Source: an uncultured Eubacteriales bacterium
GTDB lineage: Bacteria; Bacillota; Clostridia; Christensenellales; Aristaeellaceae
Direction: 5' to 3'
DNA length: 55,692 nucleotides
NCBI GenBank assembly: GCA_900315585.1
Contig: OMZP01000029.1
Coordinates: 1-55,692 of the forward strand
The position numbers were made by a program, and so were the translations under genes. This document shows, piece by piece, positions 42,247-52,380 of this stretch; positions within the stretch are counted from its first letter, which is position 1, and each line of letters begins with the position of its first letter. A model generated the notes under the pieces. That model saw only the letters and a program-made list of their open reading frames with translations, was not told where the DNA came from and ran no database searches.

Positions 42247-42588
42247 ATGATTACGCGCAGCGAAGAACAGGGCCACAGCATACGGGAGTTCATGCGGGGC
42301 GGCAAAAAGCACGTGGAGCACACCCATCTCTCCTCCGCGCTGCCGGAGAACGTGCGCATCTTCAACGTGCTCACGCTGATCCCGGGCGCTTCCATCGGCT
42401 ACCACGTCCACGAGGGCGAGTCGGAGCTGTTCTACTTCCTGGAGGGCAACGGCCGCGTGCAGGACGACGAGGCGTTCTTCGACATCTCCGCCGGTGACTC
42501 CATGGCCACCTTCAGCGGCCACGGCCACGGCGTGGAGAACACCGGGGACACCGACCTGGTGATCCTCGCGGTGATCGTGAAGGATTGA
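42247..42588 (+). CDS. Single-domain cupin protein
   Basis: This 113-residue protein is one cupin barrel. Motif 1 is G-x5-H-x-H-x3,4-E as GASIGYHVHEGESELFYFLEG (about 48-68) and motif 2 is GDSMATFSGHGHGVENTG, giving the His/His/Glu/His metal ligands. Such proteins bind a metal and may be isomerases, dioxygenases or sugar sensors; no function can be assigned. GGGAGG about ten bases upstream and a TATAAT promoter support the start. It is monocistronic. Confidence 0.88.
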   Translation: MITRSEEQGHSIREFMRGGKKHVEHTHLSSALPENVRIFNVLTLIPGASIGYHVHEGESELFYFLEGNGRVQDDEAFFDISAGDSMATFSGHGHGVENTGDTDLVILAVIVKD

Positions 42589-42651
42589 GGAAGGACCGGA
42601 TGGCCGGACGGCATAACGGCGGAAAGTCCGCCCGAGCGCGCCTGCATTTTC

Positions 42652-42726
42652 GGACGCCATGAATGGCGTCCCTACGGGGCACGGCACCGCACAGCGACAT
42701 GCGCAGGGACAGCATTCATGCTGTCC
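42652..42726. repeat. Pair of CATGAATG-type hairpins
   Basis: GGACGCCAT-GA-ATGGCGTCC (42652-42671) and GGACAGCAT-TC-ATGCTGTCC (42707-42726). Both share the design and partly the sequence of the hairpins inside the MITE-like element at 26915-27065. Confidence 0.6.
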
Positions 42727-42761
42727 GTTCGTCTACGGCCTGTCCTTTACATCTACAAAGC

Positions 42762-42791
42762 AAAGCCCACAGCCTTTTGGCTGTGGGCTTT
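42762..42791. terminator. Intrinsic terminator of the giant surface protein gene
   Basis: AAAGCCCACAGCC (42762-42774) and GGCTGTGGGCTTT (42779-42791) form a 13-bp stem with a 4-base loop. It lies just after the stop at 42810 on the minus strand and could act in both directions. Confidence 0.75.
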
Positions 42792-42809
42792 CTTGTGTCA
42801 TTCGTTCGT

Positions 42810-45800
42810 TCAGTTCTCCACGACGGGATTGCCGTTTTCATCCAGCGTGAAGGTGGTGCCGATGCCGCTGAGGGTATTGGCGGGGGTGGAGAACATGTCC
42901 ACGAACTCCTCCTCGCTGTCGCCCTCCGGCTCGCTGCTGATGAAGGTGGACACCATGCCTTCCGGCAGGGCCGTGCCCGCGCAGTAGATGCCGTCGGCGT
43001 TGACGGAATACCCGGCGTAGAGCATGCCGTCGATGTCATGGAACACGGCGGGAGCCACGTCCACGATGTCCTTGTCCTCGGGGGTCTCGATGTCGCTGAT
43101 GAACACGGCGTCGACGCCCTGGAGCTGGTAGGTCTCCTCCTCTTCCTCGTCGGGATGCTCGATGATGATGGAGTCGATCTCCGGGTCCTCCCCGGCCACC
43201 TGCTCGGTGTAGACCTCGTCCATGGGCAGCACGCGCAGCACCAGGCCGATGGGATAGGTGCCCTCCGGCAGCTTGTCGGCCGGCGGCAGCTCCACCAGGG
43301 TCTCGCCTTCTTCGGTGGTGGCGACGGGCATATCCAGGCTCGTCTCGCCCTCTTCGCCGTCGATGACGGCGCGCACCCGCACGCGATAGCCGGGCACCTT
43401 GGGCTCATAGCTCTGCAGGATGCCGGTCTCGCGCTCGGTCAGCTCCGCCACTTCCACCTGCTCGATGCAGATGTCGTAGGCGTCCACCTTGAGCACCTGG
43501 GGCGCCAGGTCCATCTCCAGCTCCTCGACATCCTCGCCGCTCTCGCCGTTTTCATCGATCTCGCCCTCGATGACGCTGATGACCTCGGCCTCCGGCGTCT
43601 CCTCCAGCGGGATCTCCGCCAGCAGGGCAGCCAGCGGGATGTGCAAATCGGCGTTCTCCAGCTCGTACACCAGCTCGGTATAGCCCATGCCGGTGAGGGT
43701 CTGGACCAGGGACGTGGTGAGCCGCAGATGCAGCGTGTCGTACTTCTCGCGCTCGGTGTCGCCCAGCATGATGGTCTCGCCGGTCTCCTCGTCATAGAGC
43801 GGATCGGCCACGATGGTCAGCTGCATATCCGGGATGGCGTTCGGGGCCGCGTCGTCCGGCAGCGGCAGCTCCTCTTCATACTGCACAAAGGAGTAGGGCC
43901 GGCCCGCGTGGTCGAACAGGATGGTGCCGTAGTCGTTGCCGCCGAGGATCAGGGTGCCTTCGCTCTCGGTCTCTTCCTCGTCCTCGCCCTCTTCCTCGTC
44001 GTCGCCCTCGCCGTCGTCAAAGCCGCTGTAGCTGTAGCTGCTGCCGCCGCTGCTGCCGCCGCCGCCGCCACTGCCGCTGCCGGAAGTGGCGCTGGCGATG
44101 TTCAGGATGCGGAAGGTGGTCTCGCGGGTGCCGGTGTAGTTGCCGATGCCGGTCAGCACCACCTTGGCGGTGCCGGGCTGGACGTTGTCGCTGAACTCCG
44201 CCTTGAAGTCGGTGCCCTCCACCAGCGTGGTCTTGCCGTAGCGCAGCGTGATGTCGGGCTTCACGGCCTCGCCGGTGTATCGCTGGTTGCCGATGGCTAG
44301 GCCCATGTCGGAGGCGTTGATGCTCTTGGGCTCGATGACGAAGTAGCCCTCCAGCACGTTGATGGTGTAGTTGTCGCCGGCGCTCATGGTGCCCGGGAGG
44401 ATGCGGTACTGGCCCACGTTCTCGCCCGGCTCGCGGCTCAGCTTGCCGGTGAGGCTGTCGCCCTTCAGCAAGCCTGAGGCCGTGCCATGATAGGTGCTCG
44501 GGTCGGAAGCGCCATAGACCTTCTTCTGGCGGAGGCTCTTGTCCTGAGACGGATTGAGCTTCTTTTCGTTCTCGAAGGGCGTGATGATGATCTCCTTGGG
44601 CGTGATCCTGGCGTTCACTGTCAGGTCCTCCACCTGGTAGCGGCTGGCATCGTCGCCGTTTAGCGTGAAGGTGACCTTCAGCTTGTAACTCCCCACGGTG
44701 CTGCCAGAGAACTTGCTGACTGTAAAACCGCTGAGGCTCACGGAAGGATAGGCTTCCAGTATACCGGATTCGATGCGGAAGTCCGAGAGCTTGGGCTCGG
44801 TTACCAGAACGTACTTTCCTGCGCTATCCTTGACGTTGGCGGTCTTGTCATAGACTTTCATCATCTCAGCACCAGTGTACTTGATCTTCAGCACCAGGTT
44901 GGTGTCCGGATCTTCAAAGCCGCAGACGGTGCACTTGCCATCCACACCGTAGCTGTGGGCGGTGACCACCGCGTTGCCGCTGATGCCGCCGCTCACGGTG
45001 GCGCCGGCGTAGCAGCTGAACACGTTGGAGGCGTTGTTGAAGGCGCCGGCATTGGCGAGCGCGCCCAGGTTGTACAGGGCGCTGTTGTTGTTGAAGGTGC
45101 CGTAGACGCTGACGCTGCCGTAGTTCGTCAGCGCGGCGTTGTTGTTGAGGATGGTTCCGCCCTCCACGGACACGCCATGGCCCGCCTGCACGGTGAAGGG
45201 GCAGGCAATGGTCAGGTTGCCCGCCTGGTTATTGAGGGTGTTGACAGTCACGATGATGTCGGTCACGTTCATGGGCAGCGTGACAGACACCGGCGTTTCC
45301 GTGCCATCCCGGTTCACGTTGTGGATGAACACGTTGGCGGGGTTCAGCGTGGTGGCCTGGGTACAGGTCAGCACCAGGAACGAAAGGCCGGTGTCGTTCA
45401 GGATGATATTCTCCCCCACGGCCTCCAGGGTGTCCGGCAGATAAAGGGCCGCCAGCATGGGGTTCTCCGCGAAGGCGTTGTTACCGATGGTTCGCACGCC
45501 CGCCGGGACGACGACGATGGCCGGAAGGTTCGGGTCGGTGAACCTGCCCTGGAACACGCCGTCGCCGATGGCGACCACGTTCACGCCGTCCAGCTGCTGG
45601 GGCACGCTGATGGGCGTGATGCCGTCGTTGGCGCCGTTCCAGGCGATGATCGTCGCCTCGGTCTTTTCCGGGTTCAGCACGTAGGTATACAGCCCGTCCG
45701 CACTGGTGCGGGTGAGGCTCTCATAGACCGGCTTGTAGCCCGCGTCGGCGGTCACCGGAGCGATGTCCGACACGCCGTCCGCGATGGAGACCCACTTCAC

Positions 45801-47240
45801 AAACAGGAAGCTGGCCTTCTCGGGAGCCGCGGGGATCTCGATGCTCTCCACGGGGGTGTTGGCCTCGTACTGCTTGGCCTCCGCCAGCGGGGTCACGCCG
45901 TCTTCATTATAGAAGGTCACGGCGTAGGTGGCGATCACCGGCAGGACCCGGCTCTCGCTCGTCCCGCAGACCGAGCAGGTGTAGGTCTGCGCGCCTTCCT
46001 CGGTGGTGGTGGCCGCCTTCGTTACTTCCCCCGCGACCCAGGTATGCTCGGCAGTGGGGGCGACGGGCTCGGTTTTCGTATGCGTATTGTCTCTCTTACA
46101 GGTAAAGGTCTTGGTGCCCTCCACGCAGGGGAACTGCTGGGTGACGACCGCGTTCTCCATGTCCCAGTCGTGATCCAGGGCGGCGACGACCGTGCTCTCC
46201 TGGGTGATCTCCTTGTCCTGGGCGCAGCTCTCGTCGCTGAAGTACTTCTTGCAAACGCTGCACTGCCAATACTCGATGTTGCCAGCCTCGCCGCAAGTGG
46301 CCGCCTTGGCTTCAGTCTTCACCGCCGCATGGTTTCCAAGGCCTGTGCTCGTCTGCTCGACGCCCTGCTCTCCATTGGCGTCGACAAAGTTCTGTCCGCA
46401 AACAGAGCAATGCCAATACTCGATATTGCCTTCGGTCTGGCAGTCGCCCGCGGACGCCTCGACGTGCGTCAGGGTGTGGGAGGCAGGGATGACCCAGGAA
46501 TTTTCAGCGATCTCAGATGTAGCGTTTTCATCTCCGAAATATTTGTGACAGTTTCTGCAAGTCCAGTATTCCGAATTGCCCGGCGTAGTACAGGTCTTGC
46601 CCACCGCTTCCGATTTTATAAGGTCATGGGGAACGGTGGTCTGCAGAGCTGATTCAGATATCTCTGTGGTGCCATCAGCTTTAAAATACTTATTGCACAG
46701 GGTGCACTGCCAATACTCGATATGGCCGGGCGCTGTGCAAGATGCTGAAACAGCATCCACATGCGTCAGAGAATGCGCTGAAGGATTAATAGCGATGACA
46801 GTTTGATCCTGCGAGATTTCTTGCGTGGCCTCACCATCGCTGAAGTATTTGCTACATATGCTGCACTGCCAATACTCAATATGACCGTTCGCAGAGCAAG
46901 TCGGCTCAACACGGTTTTCATGCACGGCAAGATTATGTGCTGCCGGATTAACTGGAATCGACAGATCGGTAATCTCATTAGTACATGTAGCATCACTAAA
47001 ACACTTTTGGCACTGACTGCACTGCCAGTAAGCAATAATACCCGGTGCTGAGCAGGTAGCTTCCACTCTGGCATGCTCTACTGGTGCATGTGATTCGTAT
47101 TGACCATTACACACCATATCACCGTATGCCAACGTTACGCTGCCCACGATTATCAGCAGGCACAGCGCGAGCAGCAGCCAGCGCAGGGCGCGGCTGCGGA
47201 AGGTGGCATTGCGTTCGATTCTGTTTTCCTTCATATTCAT
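42810..47240 (-). CDS. Giant surface protein with Cys-x2-Cys repeats, an LRR-like segment and MBG-like domains
   Basis: This 1476-residue protein is probably exported: a basic N-terminus is followed by a hydrophobic helix (LRWLLLALCLLIIVGSVTLA). Then come six repeats of about 50-55 residues built around EYWQCSxCxKYFSD (each with a Cys-x2-Cys pair and an upstream Cys), a CKRDNTHTKTEP/TYTCSVCGTSE segment, a BspA-like leucine-rich stretch (VVPAGVRTIGNNAFAENP), MBG-like beta domains (about 815-1085), a Gly/Ser linker with an acidic run, and a beta-rich end. No LPXTG motif is seen, so anchoring is unclear. AGGAGG supports the ATG at 47240. Confidence 0.8.
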   Translation of the reverse strand: MNMKENRIERNATFRSRALRWLLLALCLLIIVGSVTLAYGDMVCNGQYESHAPVEHARVEATCSAPGIIAYWQCSQCQKCFSDATCTNEITDLSIPVNPAAHNLAVHENRVEPTCSANGHIEYWQCSICSKYFSDGEATQEISQDQTVIAINPSAHSLTHVDAVSASCTAPGHIEYWQCTLCNKYFKADGTTEISESALQTTVPHDLIKSEAVGKTCTTPGNSEYWTCRNCHKYFGDENATSEIAENSWVIPASHTLTHVEASAGDCQTEGNIEYWHCSVCGQNFVDANGEQGVEQTSTGLGNHAAVKTEAKAATCGEAGNIEYWQCSVCKKYFSDESCAQDKEITQESTVVAALDHDWDMENAVVTQQFPCVEGTKTFTCKRDNTHTKTEPVAPTAEHTWVAGEVTKAATTTEEGAQTYTCSVCGTSESRVLPVIATYAVTFYNEDGVTPLAEAKQYEANTPVESIEIPAAPEKASFLFVKWVSIADGVSDIAPVTADAGYKPVYESLTRTSADGLYTYVLNPEKTEATIIAWNGANDGITPISVPQQLDGVNVVAIGDGVFQGRFTDPNLPAIVVVPAGVRTIGNNAFAENPMLAALYLPDTLEAVGENIILNDTGLSFLVLTCTQATTLNPANVFIHNVNRDGTETPVSVTLPMNVTDIIVTVNTLNNQAGNLTIACPFTVQAGHGVSVEGGTILNNNAALTNYGSVSVYGTFNNNSALYNLGALANAGAFNNASNVFSCYAGATVSGGISGNAVVTAHSYGVDGKCTVCGFEDPDTNLVLKIKYTGAEMMKVYDKTANVKDSAGKYVLVTEPKLSDFRIESGILEAYPSVSLSGFTVSKFSGSTVGSYKLKVTFTLNGDDASRYQVEDLTVNARITPKEIIITPFENEKKLNPSQDKSLRQKKVYGASDPSTYHGTASGLLKGDSLTGKLSREPGENVGQYRILPGTMSAGDNYTINVLEGYFVIEPKSINASDMGLAIGNQRYTGEAVKPDITLRYGKTTLVEGTDFKAEFSDNVQPGTAKVVLTGIGNYTGTRETTFRILNIASATSGSGSGGGGGSSGGSSYSYSGFDDGEGDDEEEGEDEEETESEGTLILGGNDYGTILFDHAGRPYSFVQYEEELPLPDDAAPNAIPDMQLTIVADPLYDEETGETIMLGDTEREKYDTLHLRLTTSLVQTLTGMGYTELVYELENADLHIPLAALLAEIPLEETPEAEVISVIEGEIDENGESGEDVEELEMDLAPQVLKVDAYDICIEQVEVAELTERETGILQSYEPKVPGYRVRVRAVIDGEEGETSLDMPVATTEEGETLVELPPADKLPEGTYPIGLVLRVLPMDEVYTEQVAGEDPEIDSIIIEHPDEEEEETYQLQGVDAVFISDIETPEDKDIVDVAPAVFHDIDGMLYAGYSVNADGIYCAGTALPEGMVSTFISSEPEGDSEEEFVDMFSTPANTLSGIGTTFTLDENGNPVVEN

Positions 47241-47402
47241 AATACCCTCCTGTAAGATGGCATGGCTTGAGCAATTTCTAACCGTCAAATAATTCTACAT
47301 GTCCCGGTCGATTCCTGCCGGAAAAGGGGCCGTTTTGGCAAATGCCCCGCAAATGTCCCTTCGTCGCCACAATTTCGCCGGTTTTGGGAGAGGGGCCGGA
47401 GA

Positions 47403-47438
47403 GGAAAGTTGAAGTTAGGGCCAAAATATTAACTTTCC
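47403..47438. promoter_or_regulatory. Inverted repeat beside the GH94 promoter
   Basis: GGAAAGTT (47403-47410) is mirrored by AACTTTCC (47431-47438) just before the -35 box of the phosphorylase gene and upstream of the divergent surface-protein gene. It may be a regulator site, for example for carbon-source control. Confidence 0.4.
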
Positions 47439-47441
47439 CTC

Positions 47442-47470
47442 TTGATTTTTGCGGCGTTTCCCTGTAATAT
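47442..47470 (+). promoter_or_regulatory. Predicted promoter of the GH94 phosphorylase gene
   Basis: TTGATT (47442-47447), 17 bases, TAATAT (47465-47470), 75 bases before the start codon. Confidence 0.7.
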
Positions 47471-47544
47471 AGACGTAACGGGAGCAAGGATTGTTCCATC
47501 GTTCTAAAACGTTTTCAGTTCACAAACATACAAGGAGGTTCACC

Positions 47545-49977
47545 ATGCAGTACGGCCACTTCGACGACCTGGCGCGGGAGTACGTCATCACCCGCCCGGA
47601 CACCCCCTCGCCCTGGATCAACTATCTGGGCAGCGAGACCTTCTTCACCCTGATGAGCAACACCAGCGGCGGCTACAGCTTCTACAAGGACGCCCGCATG
47701 CTGCGCATCACCCGCTATCGCTACAACAACGTGCCCACCGACGCGGGCGGCCAGTATTTCTACATCAATGACGGCGGCAGCCTGTGGACTCCCGGCTGGA
47801 TGCCCGTGAAGGCCAAGCTGGACAGCTATGAGTGCCGCCACGGCCTGGGCTACACCCGCATCACCGGCAAAAAGGACGGCCTTGCGGCGGAGCAGCTCTC
47901 CTTCGTGCCCCGGGGCGTGAACGCCCTGGTGACCCGCGTGAAGCTGACCAACGAGTCCTCCGCCAAGAAGGACGTGTCCCTGTACAGCTTCATCGAGTTC
48001 TGCCTGTGGAACGCCCAGGACGACTCCACCAACTTCCAGCGCAACTTCTCCACCGGCGAGGTGGAAATCGAGGGCAGCGCCATCTACCACAAGACCGAGT
48101 ATCGCGAGCGCCGCAACCACTTCGCGGTGTATTCCGTGAACGCCGAGATCGACGGCTTCGACACCGACCGGGCCACCTTCATCGGCTACTACAACGGCTT
48201 CGGCGAGCCGGACGTGCCCACCCAGAACCAGAGCCGGAACAGCGTCGCCAGCGGCTTTAGCCCCATCGCCAGCCACTGCCTGAAGCGGGAGATCGCCCCC
48301 GGCGAGACCGTCAGCTTCATCTTCGTGCTGGGCTACTGTGAGAACCCGGATGAGGAAAAGTTCATCGCCCCCAACGTGATCAACAAGGCCCCCGCCTACG
48401 CGCTGCTGGACCAGTTCAAGACCGACGCGCAGTTCGAGGCCTCCTTCGCCGAGCTGAACGCCTACTGGACGGAGCTCCTGTCCTCCTTCCAGGTCAACAG
48501 CGGCGACGCGCGCGTGGACCGCATGGCCGGCCTGTGGAACCAGTATCAGTGCATGGTGACCTTCAACATGAGCCGCAGCGCCAGCTACTATGAATCCGGC
48601 ATCGGCCGCGGCATGGGCTTCCGCGATTCCACCCAGGACCTGCTGGGCTTCGTGCACCTGATCCCCGCCCGCGCCCGCGAGCGCATCCTGGACATCGCCG
48701 CCACCCAGTTCCCCGACGGCAGCGCCTATCACCAGTATCAGCCGCTGACCAAGCGGGGCAACAATGACATCGGCTCCGGCTTCAACGACGACCCGCTGTG
48801 GCTGATCTTCGGCGTGGCCGCCTACATCAAGGAGACCGGCGACCTGTCCATCCTGAAGGAAATGGTGCCCTTCGACAACGACGAGAAGCTGGCCCAGCCC
48901 CTGATGGAGCATCTGCGCCGCAGCATCCACTACACCCTGGAGCACCTGGGCCCCCACGGCCTGCCGCTGATCGGCCGCGCCGACTGGAACGACTGCCTGA
49001 ACCTGAACTGCTTCTCCACCACCCCCGGCGAGAGCTTCCAGACCACCGAGAACAACGAGTCCGGCGCGGCGGAATCCGTGTTCATTGCCGGCATGTTCAC
49101 CGGCGTCTGCCCGGACTACGAGGCCCTGTGCCGCCTGTACGGCTGGACGGAGGAGGCCGAGCAGGTGGGCGGCTGGTACGCCGACATGGAGAAGGCCATC
49201 CTCACCGCCGGCTGGGACGGCGAGTGGTTCGTGCGCGCCTATGACGCGCTGGGCAACAAGGTGGGCAGCCACGAGTGCGACGAGGGCAAGATCTACATCG
49301 AGCCCCAGGGCTTCGTGGTCATGGGCGGCGTCGGCGTGAAGGAGGGCTATGCCCAGAAGGCCATGGATTCCGTGGAGAAGCACCTGCTCTCCGAGCACGG
49401 CGTGGCCATCCTCACCCCGCCCTACACCCGCTACCATGTGGAGCTGGGCGAGATCAGCTCCTATCCGCCGGGATACAAGGAGAACGGCGGCATCTTCTGC
49501 CACAACAATCCCTGGATCGCGCTGGCCCAGGCACGCCTCGGCCACGGCGGCAAGGCCTTCGACATCTATCGCCGCACCTGCCCCGCCTGGATCGAGGATC
49601 AGGCGCTGCACTTCACCGAGCCCTATGTGTACAGCCAGATGGTGGCCGGCCCCTACGCGCCCCACTTCGGCCAGGCCAAGAACAGCTGGCTGACCGGCAC
49701 CGCCGCCTGGAGCTTCTACACCATCAGCCAGGGCATCCTGGGCGTGAAGCCGGACTATGACGGCCTGAAGATCGACCCCTGCCTGCCCAAGGAGCTGACC
49801 GACCTGCGCCTGGTGCGCAAGTTCCGCGGCAGCACCTACAACATTCACATCCTGAACAAGGCCGGCGACGAAAAGGGCAAGCTGAGCCTGACCTGCGACG
49901 GCGTGGCCATCGAGGGCGACACCATCCCCGCCGACAAGACCCCCGCGGTCCACGAGGTGGAAGTGGTGCTGGCGTAA
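47545..49977 (+). CDS. GH94 family phosphorylase, cellobiose-phosphorylase-like
   Basis: This 810-residue cytosolic enzyme splits a beta-linked disaccharide with phosphate to a sugar 1-phosphate and a free sugar. It has the N-terminal beta-sandwich of GH94 (about 1-280; [22 protein letters not shown]), a helical linker and an (alpha/alpha)6 barrel with [15 protein letters not shown], the acidic region [12 protein letters not shown] (likely catalytic Asp), [10 protein letters not shown] and [13 protein letters not shown]. Length and motifs fit cellobiose phosphorylase best, but related specificities cannot be excluded. AAGGAGGT lies five to six bases before the ATG at 47545. It has its own promoter and terminator. 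Confidence 0.88.
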   Translation: MQYGHFDDLAREYVITRPDTPSPWINYLGSETFFTLMSNTSGGYSFYKDARMLRITRYRYNNVPTDAGGQYFYINDGGSLWTPGWMPVKAKLDSYECRHGLGYTRITGKKDGLAAEQLSFVPRGVNALVTRVKLTNESSAKKDVSLYSFIEFCLWNAQDDSTNFQRNFSTGEVEIEGSAIYHKTEYRERRNHFAVYSVNAEIDGFDTDRATFIGYYNGFGEPDVPTQNQSRNSVASGFSPIASHCLKREIAPGETVSFIFVLGYCENPDEEKFIAPNVINKAPAYALLDQFKTDAQFEASFAELNAYWTELLSSFQVNSGDARVDRMAGLWNQYQCMVTFNMSRSASYYESGIGRGMGFRDSTQDLLGFVHLIPARARERILDIAATQFPDGSAYHQYQPLTKRGNNDIGSGFNDDPLWLIFGVAAYIKETGDLSILKEMVPFDNDEKLAQPLMEHLRRSIHYTLEHLGPHGLPLIGRADWNDCLNLNCFSTTPGESFQTTENNESGAAESVFIAGMFTGVCPDYEALCRLYGWTEEAEQVGGWYADMEKAILTAGWDGEWFVRAYDALGNKVGSHECDEGKIYIEPQGFVVMGGVGVKEGYAQKAMDSVEKHLLSEHGVAILTPPYTRYHVELGEISSYPPGYKENGGIFCHNNPWIALAQARLGHGGKAFDIYRRTCPAWIEDQALHFTEPYVYSQMVAGPYAPHFGQAKNSWLTGTAAWSFYTISQGILGVKPDYDGLKIDPCLPKELTDLRLVRKFRGSTYNIHILNKAGDEKGKLSLTCDGVAIEGDTIPADKTPAVHEVEVVLA

Positions 49978-49991
49978 GCGATCGGATAAAT

Positions 49992-50021
49992 CGAGGGAGC
50001 TTTCAAAAGAAAGCTCCCTCG
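49992..50021 (+). terminator. Terminator-like hairpin after the GH94 gene
   Basis: CGAGGGAGCTTTC (49992-50004) and GAAAGCTCCCTCG (50009-50021) form a perfect 13-bp stem with an AAAA loop. The following T-run is weak. Confidence 0.65.
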
Positions 50022-50087
50022 TGGTTTATGCCGGGTGTGGCGTCGTGCTGTCTGATTACCTCCATGGTCAGCGGTTTCGCAAGGAGA

Positions 50088-50137
50088 CCTCATCCGTCAG
50101 CCCTGCGGGCTGCCACCTTCCCCATCGGGGGAAGGCC
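50088..50137. repeat. Interspersed repeat, CCTCATCCGT family, copy 4
   Basis: CCTCATCCGTCAGCCCTGCG continues into GCCACCTTCCCCATCGGGGG at 50088-50137, a half-unit of the family seen at 28781. Confidence 0.6.
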
Positions 50138-50233
50138 TGACGATTGGCGCGGGTTCAGCCGGATCAGCCTTCCCCTTTGGGAAATATCTCGGGCTGGCGA
50201 CGCAACGAGCCGGGACGCGGCAGCCGCTATTCC

Positions 50234-50331
50234 TATTGCCTATTCCCTATTGCCTATCCCCTATTGCCTATTCCCTGTTCCCTATTCCCTGTTCCCTGTT
50301 CCCTATTGCCTATCCCCTATTCCCTGTTCCC
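50234..50331. repeat. Heptanucleotide tandem repeat
   Basis: About fourteen consecutive 7-base units alternate between TATTGCC, TATTCCC, TATCCCC and TGTTCCC. The array ends about nine bases before the stop of the UPF0210 gene. Confidence 0.85.
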
Positions 50332-50339
50332 TCATTCTC

Positions 50340-51698
50340 CTAATTCCTCAGGCTGTGCAGCGGGGCGGGGATGCGTCCCCCGCGGCGGATGAACTCGGCG
50401 GCGGAAAACTGGCGCACGGGAATGACCGGGGCGTGGCCCAGCAGCCCGCCGAACTCCACGCTGTCCCCCACCTGCTTGCCGGGAGCCGGGATCACGCGCA
50501 CGGCGGTGGTCTTGTTGTTCACCATGCCGATGGCCGCCTCGTCCGCGATGATGGCGGCGACGGTCTCGGCGGTGGTGTCGCCGGGAATGGCGATCATGTC
50601 CAGGCCCACGGAGCAGACGCAGGTCATGGCCTCCAGCTTCTCCAGGCTCAGCGCGCCCTTTTCGGCGGCCTGGATCATGCCGATGTCCTCGGAGACGGGG
50701 ATGAACGCGCCGGAGAGGCCGCCCACGTGGCTGGACGCCATCACGCCGCCCTTCTTCACGGCGTCGTTCAAAAGCGCCAGCGCCGCGGTGGTGCCGTGGG
50801 TGCCGCAGATCTCCAGGCCCATCTCCTCCAGAATCGCCGCCACAGAATCGCCCACGGCGGGGGTCGGGGCCAGGGACAGGTCCACGATGCCGAAGGGCAC
50901 GTCCAGCCTGCGACTGGCTTCCCTGGCCACCAGCTGGCCCACGCGGGTGATGTGGAAGGCGGTGCGCTTGATGGTCTCGGCCACCTCGTCGAAGGGCGCG
51001 CCCTTCACGCCCTCCAGCGCCACCTTCACCACGCCCGGGCCGGAAACGCCCACGCTCACGGCGCAGTCGCCCTCGCCGGGGCCGTGGAACGCGCCCGCCA
51101 TGAAGGGGTTGTCCTCCACGGCGTTGCAGAACACCACCAGCTTCGCGCAGCCCAGGCCGCCGTTGTCCGCGGTGTTGGCGGCGGTCTGCTTCACCACCTC
51201 GCCCATCAGCCGCACGGCGTCCATGTTGATGCCGGCGCGGGTGGAGCCCACGTTCACCGACGAGCAGAGGAAGTCCGTCTCGGACAGGGCCTCGGGGATG
51301 GACTCGATCAGCCGCCGATCCGCCTCGGTCATGCCCTTCTGCACCAGCGCGGAATAGCCGCCGATGAAGTCCACGCCGGTGGCCTTCGCCGCGGCGTCCA
51401 GGGCTTTCGCCACCTTCACCGGGCGCCGAATCGCGCCGGTCACCAGGGCGGCGGGGGTCACGGAGATGCGCTTGTTCACGATGGGCACGCCGTAGTCCCG
51501 CTCGATGGCCCGGCCCACCTCCACCAGGCGCTCCGCCCGGCGGGTGATGAGGTCGTAGATGTTCTGGCAGAGCCGGTCCTCGTCGTCGGTGACGCAGCCC
51601 AGAAGGGAGATGCCCATCGTGATCGTGCGCACGTCCAGCTTCTGGTGGTCGATCATGTTCAGGGTCTCCAGGATTTCGGAGGTGTTGATCATGTGCAT
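50340..51698 (-). CDS. UPF0210 (PFL) family protein
   Basis: This 452-residue protein belongs to the UPF0210 family, which has a pyruvate-formate-lyase-like fold but no proven function. Recognisable stretches are [63 protein letters not shown] and [18 protein letters not shown] chose the ATG at 51698 because AAGGAG lies nine bases upstream; the open frame goes on to 51890 through repeat-like DNA. It follows the ACT-domain gene, its constant partner in many Firmicutes. Confidence 0.92.
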   Translation of the reverse strand: MHMINTSEILETLNMIDHQKLDVRTITMGISLLGCVTDDEDRLCQNIYDLITRRAERLVEVGRAIERDYGVPIVNKRISVTPAALVTGAIRRPVKVAKALDAAAKATGVDFIGGYSALVQKGMTEADRRLIESIPEALSETDFLCSSVNVGSTRAGINMDAVRLMGEVVKQTAANTADNGGLGCAKLVVFCNAVEDNPFMAGAFHGPGEGDCAVSVGVSGPGVVKVALEGVKGAPFDEVAETIKRTAFHITRVGQLVAREASRRLDVPFGIVDLSLAPTPAVGDSVAAILEEMGLEICGTHGTTAALALLNDAVKKGGVMASSHVGGLSGAFIPVSEDIGMIQAAEKGALSLEKLEAMTCVCSVGLDMIAIPGDTTAETVAAIIADEAAIGMVNNKTTAVRVIPAPGKQVGDSVEFGGLLGHAPVIPVRQFSAAEFIRRGGRIPAPLHSLRN

Positions 51699-51759
51699 GA
51701 AAGGTAGCTCCTTCAAATGTTTGGATGGTATATGAGGGAACAGGGCCCAGGGACATCGA

Positions 51760-51806
51760 GCGCCCGGAAAACAGTCCTGTGGACTGTTTTCAGCGAGATG
51801 GGGCCT
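51760..51806. repeat. Short dispersed repeat with a CTGTTTTCAGCGAGA core
   Basis: A GGAAAACAGTCC-TGT-GGACTGTTTTC hairpin followed by AGCGAGATGGGG. The CTGTTTTCAGCGAGA part recurs near 55510, also in non-coding DNA. Confidence 0.5.
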
Positions 51807-51924
51807 GCTCGTGCGCGATGGGACCCGATGCGTCAGCATTGGGCGCGCGCGTTTGGTAGGCCCAGGGAGCAGGGAACAGGATTTGCGCAAGTGCGCGGCA
51901 GCGGGTTTCCCTGTCGCCTGTTCC

Positions 51925-52206
51925 CTAAATCTGGTGCATCGCCTCGAAGATCTCGCTGCGCTGGGTGCGAACCTGCACGCCCAGGCGATCCCCCAGGGCG
52001 TCCAGCTCCGTCTTCAGCGTGTCGAAGGAGCACTCCGGCGAGGCGATGTCCGCGATCAGGATCATGCTGAACAGGCCGGAGACGATGGTCTGGCTGATGT
52101 CCAGGATGTTGGCGTCGTTCTCATAGAGGATCCGGCTCACCTGCGCGATGATGCCCTTCTTGTCCGTGCCCAGCACGCTGATGACCGCTCTTTTGGTTTC
52201 GTTCAT
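51925..52206 (-). CDS. UPF0237 ACT-domain protein
   Basis: This 93-residue protein is one ACT domain of the GcvR-like type ([20 protein letters not shown], then [21 protein letters not shown]). It probably binds a small ligand such as an amino acid. GGAGG lies eight bases before the ATG at 52206; the frame beyond that is a shadow. It is encoded just before the UPF0210 gene, a conserved pairing, although here about 225 bases of repeat-like DNA separate the two. Confidence 0.92.
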   Translation of the reverse strand: MNETKRAVISVLGTDKKGIIAQVSRILYENDANILDISQTIVSGLFSMILIADIASPECSFDTLKTELDALGDRLGVQVRTQRSEIFEAMHQI

Positions 52207-52317
52207 GGGAATGTCCTCCCCCCGTTTTGGTATGGCAATATTGTAGCGCCCCGCCTGACAGGAATCAACGAAGAATGGATGAAATTTTCTGTCGGGGCGA
52301 AATTTGGGCGATCGGGT

Positions 52318-52346
52318 TTGCATTTCCCGCGATTCCCCGCTATAAT
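52318..52346 (+). promoter_or_regulatory. Predicted promoter of the rimM-trmD operon
   Basis: TTGCAT (52318-52323), 17 bases, TATAAT (52341-52346), 34 bases before the rimM start. Confidence 0.8.
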
Positions 52347-52380
52347 AAGAACATCTAGCAAACCATTCGGAGGAATACCC

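Noticed and set aside
47515..49953. Long minus-strand open frame of 812 codons
   Set aside because: It is the antisense shadow of the GH94 gene, caused by GC-rich third positions; it has a repetitive Val/Gly/His/Ala composition and no motif.
50234..50331. CRISPR array
   Set aside because: The units are directly adjacent 7-mers without spacers, and no cas gene is present in the window.
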